Source: a virus. From it: a stretch of DNA of 23,274 nt. The position numbers and the translations under genes were made by a program. This document shows, in pieces, positions 1 through 7,932 of the stretch (its first letter is position 1; each line of letters opens with the position of its first letter). The notes below the pieces were generated by a model, which was not told the origin of the DNA, did not search any database, and saw only the letters and a list, made by a program, of their open reading frames with translations. The stretch is from the IMG/VR virus record IMGVR_UViG_3300035171_000026, positions 1 to 23,274 of that record. One strand, 5' to 3'.

Positions 1-876
1 GTTGACGTTGTTTAACCGCGCTAGAAAGTTCGACGATCCCCAAAATGCGTAGTTGGTTTGATAGGCGGCAAACTGCTGGCTGCTCAACACGACGTTGGTG
101 AATTGGTTGACGGTCACGAAGTTGGTGCCCGGCGTGCCGTTAGTGCCGTTCGCCCCGGCAGGAATACCAACCTCGTAATAAGCAATGCCACCGCTGATGC
201 CGAGATTGGTGGTGTAAGCCGGCGTGCCGGCGGGCAACGTCACCGTGTTGGTGATTTGAATATCCGTGATGCCGCCGCCGCTGGGTGCCGCCCAGTAAAA
301 GTTGCCCGATCCATTCGCCGTGGGAACGTAGCCGGAATGACCGATGGCGACACTGCCGCCCTGGTCATACAAATAATCCAAAAACAGTCCATGCGTGTGG
401 ATGTTCCCGGCCCCGTCGCTGGTGATGACGCCGCTGTCAAAGTTCATAGTGGCAGCCGGGGCGAACGAAGTGATCCAGGCGATGGCGGCCGCATCCAGCG
501 CATTACTGCTTACCGTGCCGTCTGCGAGGTTGGTGCCGTTGATGGCGAGTTGCTGACCATCGCCGATGAAGGTGCCGCTAAGCGTGTAGTTGGTGCCTCC
601 ATTGGTGAGTGCCACATTGTAAAGATTTGCGATGGCCGTGTTCTGGTTCGTGATGCTGGTCAACATGAAGGTGAGGTCGGCGCCAATCACCGGCCAGTAG
701 TTGCTGCCGGCACTTAAAACACTGGCAAAATAGTTGATGTTGTAATTTATTTTCGTGAACGCCACCGGCAGGGTATCGCCAGTGCCATCGTTCGGCGCAG
801 AGCCGATGAACACGTTGGTGATCTGTGCGGACAGCAGCATCGGCATCAGGGCAATCAGGAGAATTATTTTTTTCAT
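1..876 (-). CDS. Putative tail fibre / virion surface protein, cut by window edge
   Basis: The frame is open for 292 codons from the ATG at 876 to the window edge with no stop, so the C-terminus is missing. The ATG overlaps the stop of the upstream gene (ATGA), which suggests translational coupling. Residues 1-18 look like a signal peptide (MKK, hydrophobic core, LLSAQ). Next comes APNDGTGDTLPVAFTKINYN, which matches the NDGTGDxLRxAFxKxNxNF motif common at the start of phage fibre and head-decoration proteins. A GDGQQL...NLADGTV stretch resembles repeats of trimeric fibres, and residues 241-252 are four collagen-like Gly-X-Y triplets (GANGTNGTPGTN). The likely role is host recognition at the tail tip. 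A signal peptide on such a protein is odd. The fibre call is inferred from motifs and position. Confidence 0.7.
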   Translation of the reverse strand, partial: MKKIILLIALMPMLLSAQITNVFIGSAPNDGTGDTLPVAFTKINYNINYFASVLSAGSNYWPVIGADLTFMLTSITNQNTAIANLYNVALTNGGTNYTLSGTFIGDGQQLAINGTNLADGTVSSNALDAAAIAWITSFAPAATMNFDSGVITSDGAGNIHTHGLFLDYLYDQGGSVAIGHSGYVPTANGSGNFYWAAPSGGGITDIQITNTVTLPAGTPAYTTNLGISGGIAYYEVGIPAGANGTNGTPGTNFVTVNQFTNVVLSSQQFAAYQTNYAFWGSSNFLARLNNVN

Positions 877-2276
877 ATTGTTTGGGTGTTATCAGCGGTG
901 ATGAAGGTGTTGTCGGCCGTCACGGAGTAATGGAGATTGTTTGCCTTCGCCCAGCCCGCCGGGTCCTGCCCGATGACGACGAAAAAATAACGCGCCACGA
1001 CCGGCGCATCACCGACCGAGAGAACGGGGAACGGCGGCACGGTTGGAAACGGCAGATAGAACGGACTCGTCGGTGACTGATCGTTGGAAATGATGTCCCC
1101 TGGGTTAATCACGCCGTGCCGGATGACTTTGATTTCCACCAGCGGAAAATGGCCGTGCGTCCCGTAGTAGCTATTGTTCCAGCCTTCATGGTTGCCACCA
1201 GAATCCCACCATTGAACCGTCGTGGACATCTGCGTGCATTCCCCAATCCAAAACGGAATGTCTATCGGAAAAGAAAACGTGCTGTCCAGCTTGGACTGCC
1301 CGCGAAAAATACACAGCCCGCCGCCGCCGCCGGAGGAGCTTCCCTGGTCGCTGATTGTCCAGCCGCATTTTGCGGCGATGTTGGGAAGCCCGGCGGCCGA
1401 CACTCCGAGTGGTCCCGATGACTGAATCGACCCGTTATAGGTCGCAGGTGATACGCCCGCGATGTTGTCACCGGGATTGACCAGAAAATCCTTGTAGTAA
1501 ATATCCCCGAACGCCGTGGCCCAGGTGGATGAGAAACTCTTGGCGAAAAAATCGTTGTAGCAGCCCGTGTAAATGGGCGGCAGCGAAATCAGGCCGGACA
1601 GCGTTGTGGTGTAGTCCGCCGAATACATTTTATATGGGCTGCTGTAAAACGGTAGGATCGCACCACCGCTATAGGTAACGTATCTGATTTGACGAAAATA
1701 GGTGTCACTGAAATTTGTTGAGTCAACACTGACGCAATTGATCGTGCCGGCGGGCATGTTGCCAGCAAAGCAACCCCAGCCCGTATTGGTGCCCGCATCG
1801 GGATTAGAGGTTGCGGGGTAGCCTGCCGTGGTCGGGCAATTACCAGAAAGCGACGCGACGCCTGTGAAGGTTTCCACCGTCACCCCGTTTGAAATAACGG
1901 TGCCCGTGGAGTAATCCCAAAAGGTTCCATTGCTGGTATAAACCTGCGTGGCCGTAGTGTATAGCTTCCACGCTCGGAGGCATGAATCGTAGGGCGTTAC
2001 GGGCGGTGGAATCAACGTCTGTGATGGCGGGACGTCGTAACCGTAATCAGGAAACAGAGCCACGACATAGCCGGGGCTGAGGAGCTGCGCGGAAAGGAAG
2101 CTGGCAAAACCGTTGATGCGCTTGTGCAAATAGCCCATGCGCGTCAGCACGGCGGGCGGAAGCTGATTTCCATTCAAGTGCTTGACGGGTGATTCTTGAA
2201 GTGCCGATTGCCCCGCGCCGCTCCCGACGCGGCCACTGATGATCGCACACATCACTTTCATTCCAGCAGCAGGCAT
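873..2276 (-). CDS. Unrecognised 467-aa protein in the tail-tip region
   Basis: I do not recognise the family. The ATG at 2276 lies 3 nt after the upstream stop, and the gene ends in an ATGA overlap with the fibre gene, so it belongs to the tail-tip block. The protein is rich in Gly, Ser, Thr, Tyr and Trp and has about nine Cys residues (for example in GNCPT, GWGCF, GCYND, AKCGW, LCIFR, GECTQ), with a Ser/Gly run (SSSGGGGG) near the middle. This composition suits an extracellular beta-rich protein that may be disulphide-stabilised, such as a tail-tip or receptor-binding component. The start is uncertain: residues 1-30 are poorly structured and a later Met could be used. The frame is supported by its length and its tight junctions; the role is inferred from position only. 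Confidence 0.65.
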   Translation of the reverse strand: MPAAGMKVMCAIISGRVGSGAGQSALQESPVKHLNGNQLPPAVLTRMGYLHKRINGFASFLSAQLLSPGYVVALFPDYGYDVPPSQTLIPPPVTPYDSCLRAWKLYTTATQVYTSNGTFWDYSTGTVISNGVTVETFTGVASLSGNCPTTAGYPATSNPDAGTNTGWGCFAGNMPAGTINCVSVDSTNFSDTYFRQIRYVTYSGGAILPFYSSPYKMYSADYTTTLSGLISLPPIYTGCYNDFFAKSFSSTWATAFGDIYYKDFLVNPGDNIAGVSPATYNGSIQSSGPLGVSAAGLPNIAAKCGWTISDQGSSSGGGGGLCIFRGQSKLDSTFSFPIDIPFWIGECTQMSTTVQWWDSGGNHEGWNNSYYGTHGHFPLVEIKVIRHGVINPGDIISNDQSPTSPFYLPFPTVPPFPVLSVGDAPVVARYFFVVIGQDPAGWAKANNLHYSVTADNTFITADNTQTI

Positions 2277-2279
2277 AAA

Positions 2280-3257
2280 TCATTGAATAAATCTACGCGC
2301 CCAAACACGGGGAACAGATTCCTCCAGAACCACCGGGACGGAGGACACAACCATTCCAGTGGGCATCGAGACAACCTTGATGACGCATTGAGAGGTGAGA
2401 AAAGTATAAGCGGTGCTACCGGTTGGCGGAGTGGTCAGGTAACTGGAAAAACCCAGCGTCGCCATCGTGACATATCGCGGATAGCAGACTTCATATTCCG
2501 TGTTGGTGCCATCATTGGCCGTGCGAGTGTTGTCGCCGGTGTAGCTGGAATAATTCACCGTAATGCCATCAATCAATTCGGACGCAACGCTGACGCGCTG
2601 CCGGTTGTATTTAGCAACATTGACCGCCGTGCCGAAAGCCAGCGTCAGGACGCCAGACGGGAAGGTGACAGAGATGGGAACCGCCACAAAGTAATCCGCA
2701 TTGCTAAGAGTGGTGATGGCATACATCTGCGCACCACCGCCGCCGATCTGCGACCAGACGCTCGTCGAATTACTGCCGGCGGTCGTGCAGGCGTAAAGCG
2801 CCTTGGCCGTGCTGTCGAAATAAAAGTCCGCCGGTTGCAGCGCGAGGTTGAACGTCGCGCCGGTGCCACTACCCGTCGAGTTGGTCGTCGTCACCGGGTT
2901 GGCGGAATAAACGCTATAAATCCCCACCGTGGAAACATGATAATCCGTGATGACGCCAGCCAGCACCGCGTCCACCGTAATCCGGGCCACCTGCGAGGCC
3001 GTTCCCGCTCCCACCACGCAATACAAAATATCACCCACAACATAGCCCGTGCCGGCGGCCACCAAAGAGGCGGCCATAACAAAACCGCTGGTCGCGGCGC
3101 AGTAGCGACCATTGCCGGCGACGAGCGTGGAAGAGGTAGGCGCTCCGCTCCCGTTAAAGAGCCGCTGCACCAGCAACGGATCGTCTGCGGCCACGTTGAT
3201 AACCGCCGGGGCGTTGGCGATGACGGCGTGGGTGGCCTGAAATTTTACGATGCTCAT
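2280..3257 (-). CDS. Gly-rich beta structural protein of the tail tip
   Basis: 325 aa. The ATG overlaps the stop of the hub-like gene (ATGA). Residues about 68-140 contain AGTGYVVGDILYCVVGAGTA, then a Val-rich stretch, then GSGTGATFNL. This GxGYxxGD...GxGATF pattern is common in phage virion proteins (tail fibres, baseplate and head fibres), where it forms a small beta unit. The rest is beta-rich with no catalytic motif, and there is no signal peptide. Its position between the hub-like protein and the putative fibre suggests a tail-tip or fibre-connector role. The pattern match is seen directly; the exact role is inference. Confidence 0.65.
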   Translation of the reverse strand: MSIVKFQATHAVIANAPAVINVAADDPLLVQRLFNGSGAPTSSTLVAGNGRYCAATSGFVMAASLVAAGTGYVVGDILYCVVGAGTASQVARITVDAVLAGVITDYHVSTVGIYSVYSANPVTTTNSTGSGTGATFNLALQPADFYFDSTAKALYACTTAGSNSTSVWSQIGGGGAQMYAITTLSNADYFVAVPISVTFPSGVLTLAFGTAVNVAKYNRQRVSVASELIDGITVNYSSYTGDNTRTANDGTNTEYEVCYPRYVTMATLGFSSYLTTPPTGSTAYTFLTSQCVIKVVSMPTGMVVSSVPVVLEESVPRVWARRFIQ

Positions 3258-5290
3258 AACGCGCGGTTAACGGCCACCTGCTTGGAATCTAAATTGACCT
3301 GGCTCACGACCGCCGTGGCCGGATCGCCTTCGGTCGTGTAGTTGATCAGTGTGAGCGCCGAGTCCACGGACAGCCCGGCCACGGTGTTCGCGTCCGGGGT
3401 GTTGCGGGCCATGTCCACGTTGGCGTTCTGGTCGCCGTAGCCGGTCGCGCGCTGCCCGGCGAACATGAACACCTGACGCGTGCGGAAAAATTGCAGCAGC
3501 TCGTTCCAGTCCTGCGGCGACAAGTGTTTGGCCGGGCCGATGTCAATCCGCTGATGGTTGGTCGTCAGATCAATCTCGCTGCCGGCCACGGTCAAATTCA
3601 CCCATGCCGCATCGCCGCCAGAAAGATTCAGCACATTCCAGTGACCGATGATCTGCGCGAGCGGGATGCGCGGCGCATTACCAATCAGGCCGGGATCAAC
3701 AATCTCGTGCTCGCCGTCGAAATCCAAATCTTTGCGCGAGTTGTAAATGTTCTGCGCGAGGCCGTTCGCGGCCGTCTCGGCGAGCTGGTTGATGTTCAGC
3801 CCGTTGTAAGTCGTCACGCCGGCGGGAGAATTGGTGAGCGTGATGTGGCACTCAAAATTGTGGGACGTGCTTTTGCGGATGGCCCGGCCGTTCATGTCCG
3901 TCTCGGCCGGTGTCGTTCCCGCCACGTCGTATTCGACGAACTGGACTTTGACTTTGACGGTGGCGCGGATGGCGTTGATCTGCGTGCCATCGTTTTTTTT
4001 CATCCAGGCGTGATAAGTGCCCTTGACGAGCCGGCAGGGATAGTTCGCCAGGTTGATGGCCGCGCCCGTGTCATCGGTCACCGTGGCGTCGCCGATCACC
4101 ACGGCGGCACCAGCCGTGTCTTGAAAGCGGATCTTCCAATCGCTCACGATCGCACCACCGGAGGTTGTGTTCAGTTTGCCCTGCTCGCCGCCACGCTTGC
4201 TCGCCCACCACGCGCGCTTTTGCGCGTGGGTGCCGCCGACGCACGCGAGGGCTTCGCAATCGAGCTGGCCGGTCATGGTGGTGAAGCTCGCGCCCGTCAG
4301 ATCAATCGGCACCACGAGCGCGAAGGGAACCTGCCCGGTGCTGGCGGGCGGATAAACATCATTGAACCAGGACGGCGCGGCCAGGCCGTTGACGGTGTTA
4401 TTCGTCTGGTATTGGATCACGACCTGCGGCGGAATGAGGTCGTAACGCGGCGTTAACTCGCTGTTAAAATGCTTGCGGCCGGCGCTGTCGGTGCCCTTGT
4501 AAGGCAGTGTCACCGGGCCGGGTGCGGTCGTGGTGGGAGCCGTCATGGCGGCGATGGCCGCGCGCGTGCGGACGTGGAGCTGTGGCGTCGCGGGTGAACC
4601 ATCAATCCAGACCTTCGCGTCCGGAATCGGTTCGAGGCATTTCAGCAGCGCATCCCAAATGCTGATGGCTTTGACGTGACAATAGTTGATATACCAGCCG
4701 CTGTAATCAATCGTCCCCGCCGCGATCAGGATGCCGCAGGCCGCCGCATACGTCAGAATCTCGTTGATCTCCCATTGCACGGATTTAATGGACCACGGCG
4801 TCGTGATGTAGCTGTTGATGTCCATGAACAGCACCACACGGGCGGCCGGCACCGTGGTCGTCGTCACGCCGCCGCCGGAGGCAGCTACATTCTGCGTCCA
4901 GAGCTGCTGGAAGGTGGTGTTCTTCATCAACCAGATCGCATCGCCAAAATCCAGCAGGATGCCCTGGCGGTGGCCGTCTTTACGTCCGCGCTGCGTCATC
5001 AGGTAGCCGGTGAAGATGTAGCCGGAGCCATTCCACGCCGCGCCGTCGAATGTGCGGTTCTGTTTGATGATGATCTTGGCCTGGATCATGGCCGTGGCTG
5101 CCGCCACGCCGGCCTTGATCAGCGCCGGGTAATGCGGAAAAGGAATGCCACCTTCCGGGGCCGCGCCAGCCATGCGGAAACTGAAAACGGTTTCGCTGCG
5201 ATCGCGCGTGCGGATGATGGGTTGCGCGTTCAGCCCCCAATCGGCGGCCGCCTGCTCCACGCCGTTGTAAGTGATCGTCCAGACGCTCAT
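3254..5290 (-). CDS. Putative tail hub / tail-tip protein
   Basis: 678 aa, directly downstream of the tape measure, where siphophages encode distal-tail and hub proteins. The N-terminal half has short beta-strand patterns (IFTGYL, GILLDFGDAIWLMKNTTF) followed by ISIWDALLKCLEPIPDAKVW and TPQLHVRTRA. That layout resembles the hub fold of the T4 gp27 / late-control gpD type, in which a domain binding the tube end is followed by a helical segment and a second beta domain. The C-terminal part is mixed and ends with an ATGA overlap to the next gene. The ATG at 5290 is preceded by heptamer repeats and no Shine-Dalgarno site. The hub call is from position and pattern; a purely structural tail-tip protein of another family is possible. 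Confidence 0.55.
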   Translation of the reverse strand: MSVWTITYNGVEQAAADWGLNAQPIIRTRDRSETVFSFRMAGAAPEGGIPFPHYPALIKAGVAAATAMIQAKIIIKQNRTFDGAAWNGSGYIFTGYLMTQRGRKDGHRQGILLDFGDAIWLMKNTTFQQLWTQNVAASGGGVTTTTVPAARVVLFMDINSYITTPWSIKSVQWEINEILTYAAACGILIAAGTIDYSGWYINYCHVKAISIWDALLKCLEPIPDAKVWIDGSPATPQLHVRTRAAIAAMTAPTTTAPGPVTLPYKGTDSAGRKHFNSELTPRYDLIPPQVVIQYQTNNTVNGLAAPSWFNDVYPPASTGQVPFALVVPIDLTGASFTTMTGQLDCEALACVGGTHAQKRAWWASKRGGEQGKLNTTSGGAIVSDWKIRFQDTAGAAVVIGDATVTDDTGAAINLANYPCRLVKGTYHAWMKKNDGTQINAIRATVKVKVQFVEYDVAGTTPAETDMNGRAIRKSTSHNFECHITLTNSPAGVTTYNGLNINQLAETAANGLAQNIYNSRKDLDFDGEHEIVDPGLIGNAPRIPLAQIIGHWNVLNLSGGDAAWVNLTVAGSEIDLTTNHQRIDIGPAKHLSPQDWNELLQFFRTRQVFMFAGQRATGYGDQNANVDMARNTPDANTVAGLSVDSALTLINYTTEGDPATAVVSQVNLDSKQVAVNRAL

Positions 5291-5293
5291 GCC

Positions 5294-5326
5294 ATTTATG
5301 ATTTACGATTACCGATTTATGATTTA
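5294..5326. repeat. Heptamer tandem repeat ATTTAYG between tape measure and hub genes
   Basis: On the plus strand it reads ATTTATG, ATTTACG, ATTACCG, ATTTATG and then ATTTA, i.e. 4.7 heptamer copies. The tape-measure stop codon (TAA, 5324-5326) lies inside the tract, and the hub ATG follows it. The same heptamer occurs at 7679-7692 and, in the opposite orientation, at 9531-9562. Confidence 0.9.
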
Positions 5327-7666
5327 GCCGCTCGTGCGGTTGCGACCATTCGCACCTTGCTGCGCCAGTTGCTTCAATTCCGCCGCCATGCGTTTTTGTT
5401 CGGCGGCGACGGCATCCAGTCCTTGCTGGTTTTTTTGGTGCAGTGCGAGATTCGCGGCGTGATATTCGCCCGAGGAGGCCTGCAATGGCGCGAGGTTCAA
5501 TGATGCCGCCGTCGGCGCGGCCGCTGGTGGCGTGGCGGGATGGTTTTTCCGCCAGTCAGCTTCATCAAACGGTTTGGTGGCGGGATGGTTTTTCCGCCAC
5601 TCCTCCAGATTGAATGGCTGCTCAGGCAAGAAAGGCTTTGCCACCTTCACCTGCTTCGGCGCCACCACTGGAATCTCACCAGTCTTCGCCACCTTCGCCG
5701 CCGGCGGCGGCGTCACCGGGATCTCGCCCGGCGTTTCAACTTTCACCGCCGCCGGTTTCTCCACCGCGATTTTTTGTGGAGCTTCAATTTCCACCTTCGG
5801 CGTCGCCACCTTCACCGCCGGCACCGGTTCCACTGGAATCTCACCAGTCTTCGCCACCTTCGCCGCCGGCGGCGGCGTCACCGGGATCTCGCCCGGCGTT
5901 TCAACTTTCGCTGCCGCCGGTTTCTCCACCGCGATTTTCTCCGGCGCAGCCACCTCCGCCTTCGGCGTCGCTGGTGAAACTGGCGCGGCTGGTGCCGGGA
6001 CAGTTTTTATCGAAGCCAGTAAACTACTGATGAAGAAATTAGCCGCCGCTGCCAGTTGCGGTTCCGGCAATGCCGGGGCATCCGGTTTATTTATCTTCGT
6101 CGCCAGTTGGATGGTGGCTTCCCATTGCGCTTTAAGTCCGGCCACCAATTCGGGCAAGGCGGAGCTGTCGGCAGCCTTGGCCTCTTTGACCGCCGCAATC
6201 AAGGCCCGCGTGGTGGACTGTGATTCTGCCAGTCCGGTTTTGGTTTCCTCGGGCGTAGCGTGGCCGTCAATTATTTTCTGTTCAACTGTTTTGGTTTTTC
6301 CGAGGCCCTTTTCCAGCGTGGCGGCGAGGTCGAAAAATACTTCATCCTGCTTGGTCTTGACCGTGGCGTTTTCGGTGGGGCGATTAACCTTGAGGGCGCT
6401 GGTTAGCGCTGTGATTTCGCCGGACAACTTTGCTTGCGCGCCGGTAGTTTCGTCCGCTTTTTTGACCGCCGCCTCCATCGCGATTTTCAACGCGTTGAAA
6501 TCCGGGTCAGATTTTACATCCGCCTCATACTGCGCACGACCAGCCCGGAGGTTGTTTAGTTCAACCGTGGCCTGTTGTGCATGATCCAGCGCGAACTTCA
6601 CCTTGTCGGGCAAGGTGGCCATCAGATTTTTGATTTCACCCTCCAGCGTGACCTTTATTTCCGGTGTGAGCGCCCCGCCGCCGAAGATGGAAGGTGCGCG
6701 GCCCTTGTCAATGTAATCTCTCTGGAGCGCCTGGGCGTTGCGATAATTCGCATCCTTTTCCGCCGTAGCATTGGCATCATCAATGATTTTCTGCGCGGCC
6801 TTTTGCGCGGCGGCAATTTTATCAGCATCCCCAAAATCTTTGGCCGTCTTTTCGCGCTGCCCCTTTTCCGCCGTGTAGGTATCAGTCAACGCTTTTGCGT
6901 TCGCCTGGTCGCCGGGCACATCCAGTTTTTCCAGCGACCGTGTTTTGGTGACGACTTCCTGATCTTCAGCATTCTGTTTGGCCTTGGTGCCATCGGCGAT
7001 GGATTTGCGTTTAGCATCGGCGATGGCGACCTCGCCGGCCTCCGGCGTGATTTTTCCACGGGCGACCTGTGCCCGGATACGCGCCTGCGCCAGGGCTTCC
7101 TCGGCGGTCGCTTGCGCTGTCCGCGCTTCATTGATGGATTTTTGCAGGGCGAGCTGCGCGGTCAGTTCGGCGGTGACATTGTGTTCACCGCCGGCGATGT
7201 CGTCCAAGTGCGCGGCGTATTCCTGCGCGGCGGCGGCGGCTTCCCGCAAAATTTCCTGTTTAGCATGGATGCCTTCCAGAAAAGCCGGCTCGGCGGCTTT
7301 CTCCGCCATGTCGTCCAGCTCTTTATTAACCTCCTTGATGTGCTCCTTCATCAGCACAAACAAGCCGATGGCGGCGGCGACAGTGCCGGCGACCGGGTGC
7401 ATGGCCACGCGGAGCGCTTCGCCCAGCAACGGACTGATGCGCGTGACCTCGTGGATGACCCGGTGCATCTCACGGCCTTGGCCATGGAATAGCTGGATTT
7501 TTTCGGCGGCGTGCTCTGACTCTTTGCCCAATCCTTCCGTGGCTTTGGCCGCTTCCGTGGTGGTATGGCCAGTCTGCGCCAGCTCGGCGTTCGCGGCCTG
7601 GACATCTTCCTTGCCGGTCACGCCCATGTCGATGAGCAGCTTTAAGATTTTATCGGCATCGGGCAT
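5324..7666 (-). CDS. Tail tape measure protein
   Basis: 780 aa, the longest tail protein, located upstream of the hub-like gene as expected. Most of residues 20-560 is Ala/Lys/Glu/Gln-rich helix with coiled-coil character. Residues about 91-106 form a hydrophobic segment (VAGTVAAAIGLFVLM) of the kind tape measures use to insert into the host membrane. Residues about 565-735 are an unusual Pro/Val/Ala/Lys-rich tandem-repeat region, with units such as KVETPGEIPVTPPPAAK, followed by two WRKNHPAT units. Tape measure length sets tail length; at about 0.15 nm per residue this predicts a tail near 115-120 nm, less if the Pro-rich part does not count. The start ATG at 7666 has no clear Shine-Dalgarno site. 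Confidence 0.8.
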   Translation of the reverse strand: MPDADKILKLLIDMGVTGKEDVQAANAELAQTGHTTTEAAKATEGLGKESEHAAEKIQLFHGQGREMHRVIHEVTRISPLLGEALRVAMHPVAGTVAAAIGLFVLMKEHIKEVNKELDDMAEKAAEPAFLEGIHAKQEILREAAAAAQEYAAHLDDIAGGEHNVTAELTAQLALQKSINEARTAQATAEEALAQARIRAQVARGKITPEAGEVAIADAKRKSIADGTKAKQNAEDQEVVTKTRSLEKLDVPGDQANAKALTDTYTAEKGQREKTAKDFGDADKIAAAQKAAQKIIDDANATAEKDANYRNAQALQRDYIDKGRAPSIFGGGALTPEIKVTLEGEIKNLMATLPDKVKFALDHAQQATVELNNLRAGRAQYEADVKSDPDFNALKIAMEAAVKKADETTGAQAKLSGEITALTSALKVNRPTENATVKTKQDEVFFDLAATLEKGLGKTKTVEQKIIDGHATPEETKTGLAESQSTTRALIAAVKEAKAADSSALPELVAGLKAQWEATIQLATKINKPDAPALPEPQLAAAANFFISSLLASIKTVPAPAAPVSPATPKAEVAAPEKIAVEKPAAAKVETPGEIPVTPPPAAKVAKTGEIPVEPVPAVKVATPKVEIEAPQKIAVEKPAAVKVETPGEIPVTPPPAAKVAKTGEIPVVAPKQVKVAKPFLPEQPFNLEEWRKNHPATKPFDEADWRKNHPATPPAAAPTAASLNLAPLQASSGEYHAANLALHQKNQQGLDAVAAEQKRMAAELKQLAQQGANGRNRTSG
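5532..5599. repeat. Direct repeat of 23 bp in tape measure gene
   Basis: An identical 23-bp sequence occurs at 5532-5554 and 5577-5599, a 45-bp (15-codon) period. It encodes the two WRKNHPAT units near residues 689-711 of the tape measure protein. Confidence 0.9.
5665..5941. repeat. 165-bp period repeat in tape measure gene
   Basis: The segment 5665-5776 recurs at 5830-5941 (offset 165 bp, 55 codons) with only a few mismatches. It encodes the repeated VETPGEIPVTPPPAAKVAKTG region. The period is a multiple of three, so copy number can change without breaking the frame. Confidence 0.85.
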
Positions 7667-7678
7667 GGCAGGTTTTTA

Positions 7679-7692
7679 ATTTACGATTTACG
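7679..7692. repeat. Two-copy ATTTACG heptamer upstream of tape measure
   Basis: Two perfect tandem ATTTACG copies in the short gap between the 68-aa gene and the tape measure start at 7666. This is the same unit as at 5294-5326 and 9531-9562. Confidence 0.8.
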
Positions 7693-7718
7693 TTCACCGC
7701 ATAACCAGGTCACTGAAC

Positions 7719-7925
7719 TCAGAAAGTTTTCAGATAATCGTGGTGCGCCTTTAAGGTGCCACCGAGGTTGCGGAGGCGGGAGGCGTCCATCGTCACCTTG
7801 TAATCTTGCCGGTCCAGCGCCGTCTGAAATTTTTTACTGCGCGATACGTTGCCGTTAATCATGGTGCCCGCCGCCAACGCGGCCGCGATGACCGGCTTCA
7901 GTTTGAGGCGTTGGATCGGACTCAT
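7719..7925 (-). CDS. Small basic protein of unknown function
   Basis: 68 aa, ATG at 7925, 7 nt after the stop of the upstream gene. The protein is basic, with an N-terminal KLKPVIAAALAAGTMI segment that could be a short membrane or amphipathic helix, followed by a Lys/Arg-rich C-terminal half. I do not recognise a family. It sits immediately before the tape measure, where many phages place tail-assembly chaperones, but its size and basic charge do not resemble the usual chaperone pair. No frameshift signal is apparent. Confidence 0.5.
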   Translation of the reverse strand: MSPIQRLKLKPVIAAALAAGTMINGNVSRSKKFQTALDRQDYKVTMDASRLRNLGGTLKAHHDYLKTF

Positions 7926-7932
7926 GACGTGG

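Noticed and set aside
58-717. Plus-strand open frame of 219 codons
   Set aside because: It is in the same codon register as the minus-strand fibre gene, which has a signal peptide, a known fibre motif and a coupled start. The plus frame is a shadow with Arg/Gly/Val-rich nonsense composition.
2196-7492. Long plus-strand open frames (for example 2196-3341, 3491-4456, 4676-5503, 5532-6584, 6575-7492)
   Set aside because: All lie opposite well-supported minus-strand tail genes, have Arg/Ala/His-rich compositions expected from antisense GC-rich DNA, and show no domains.
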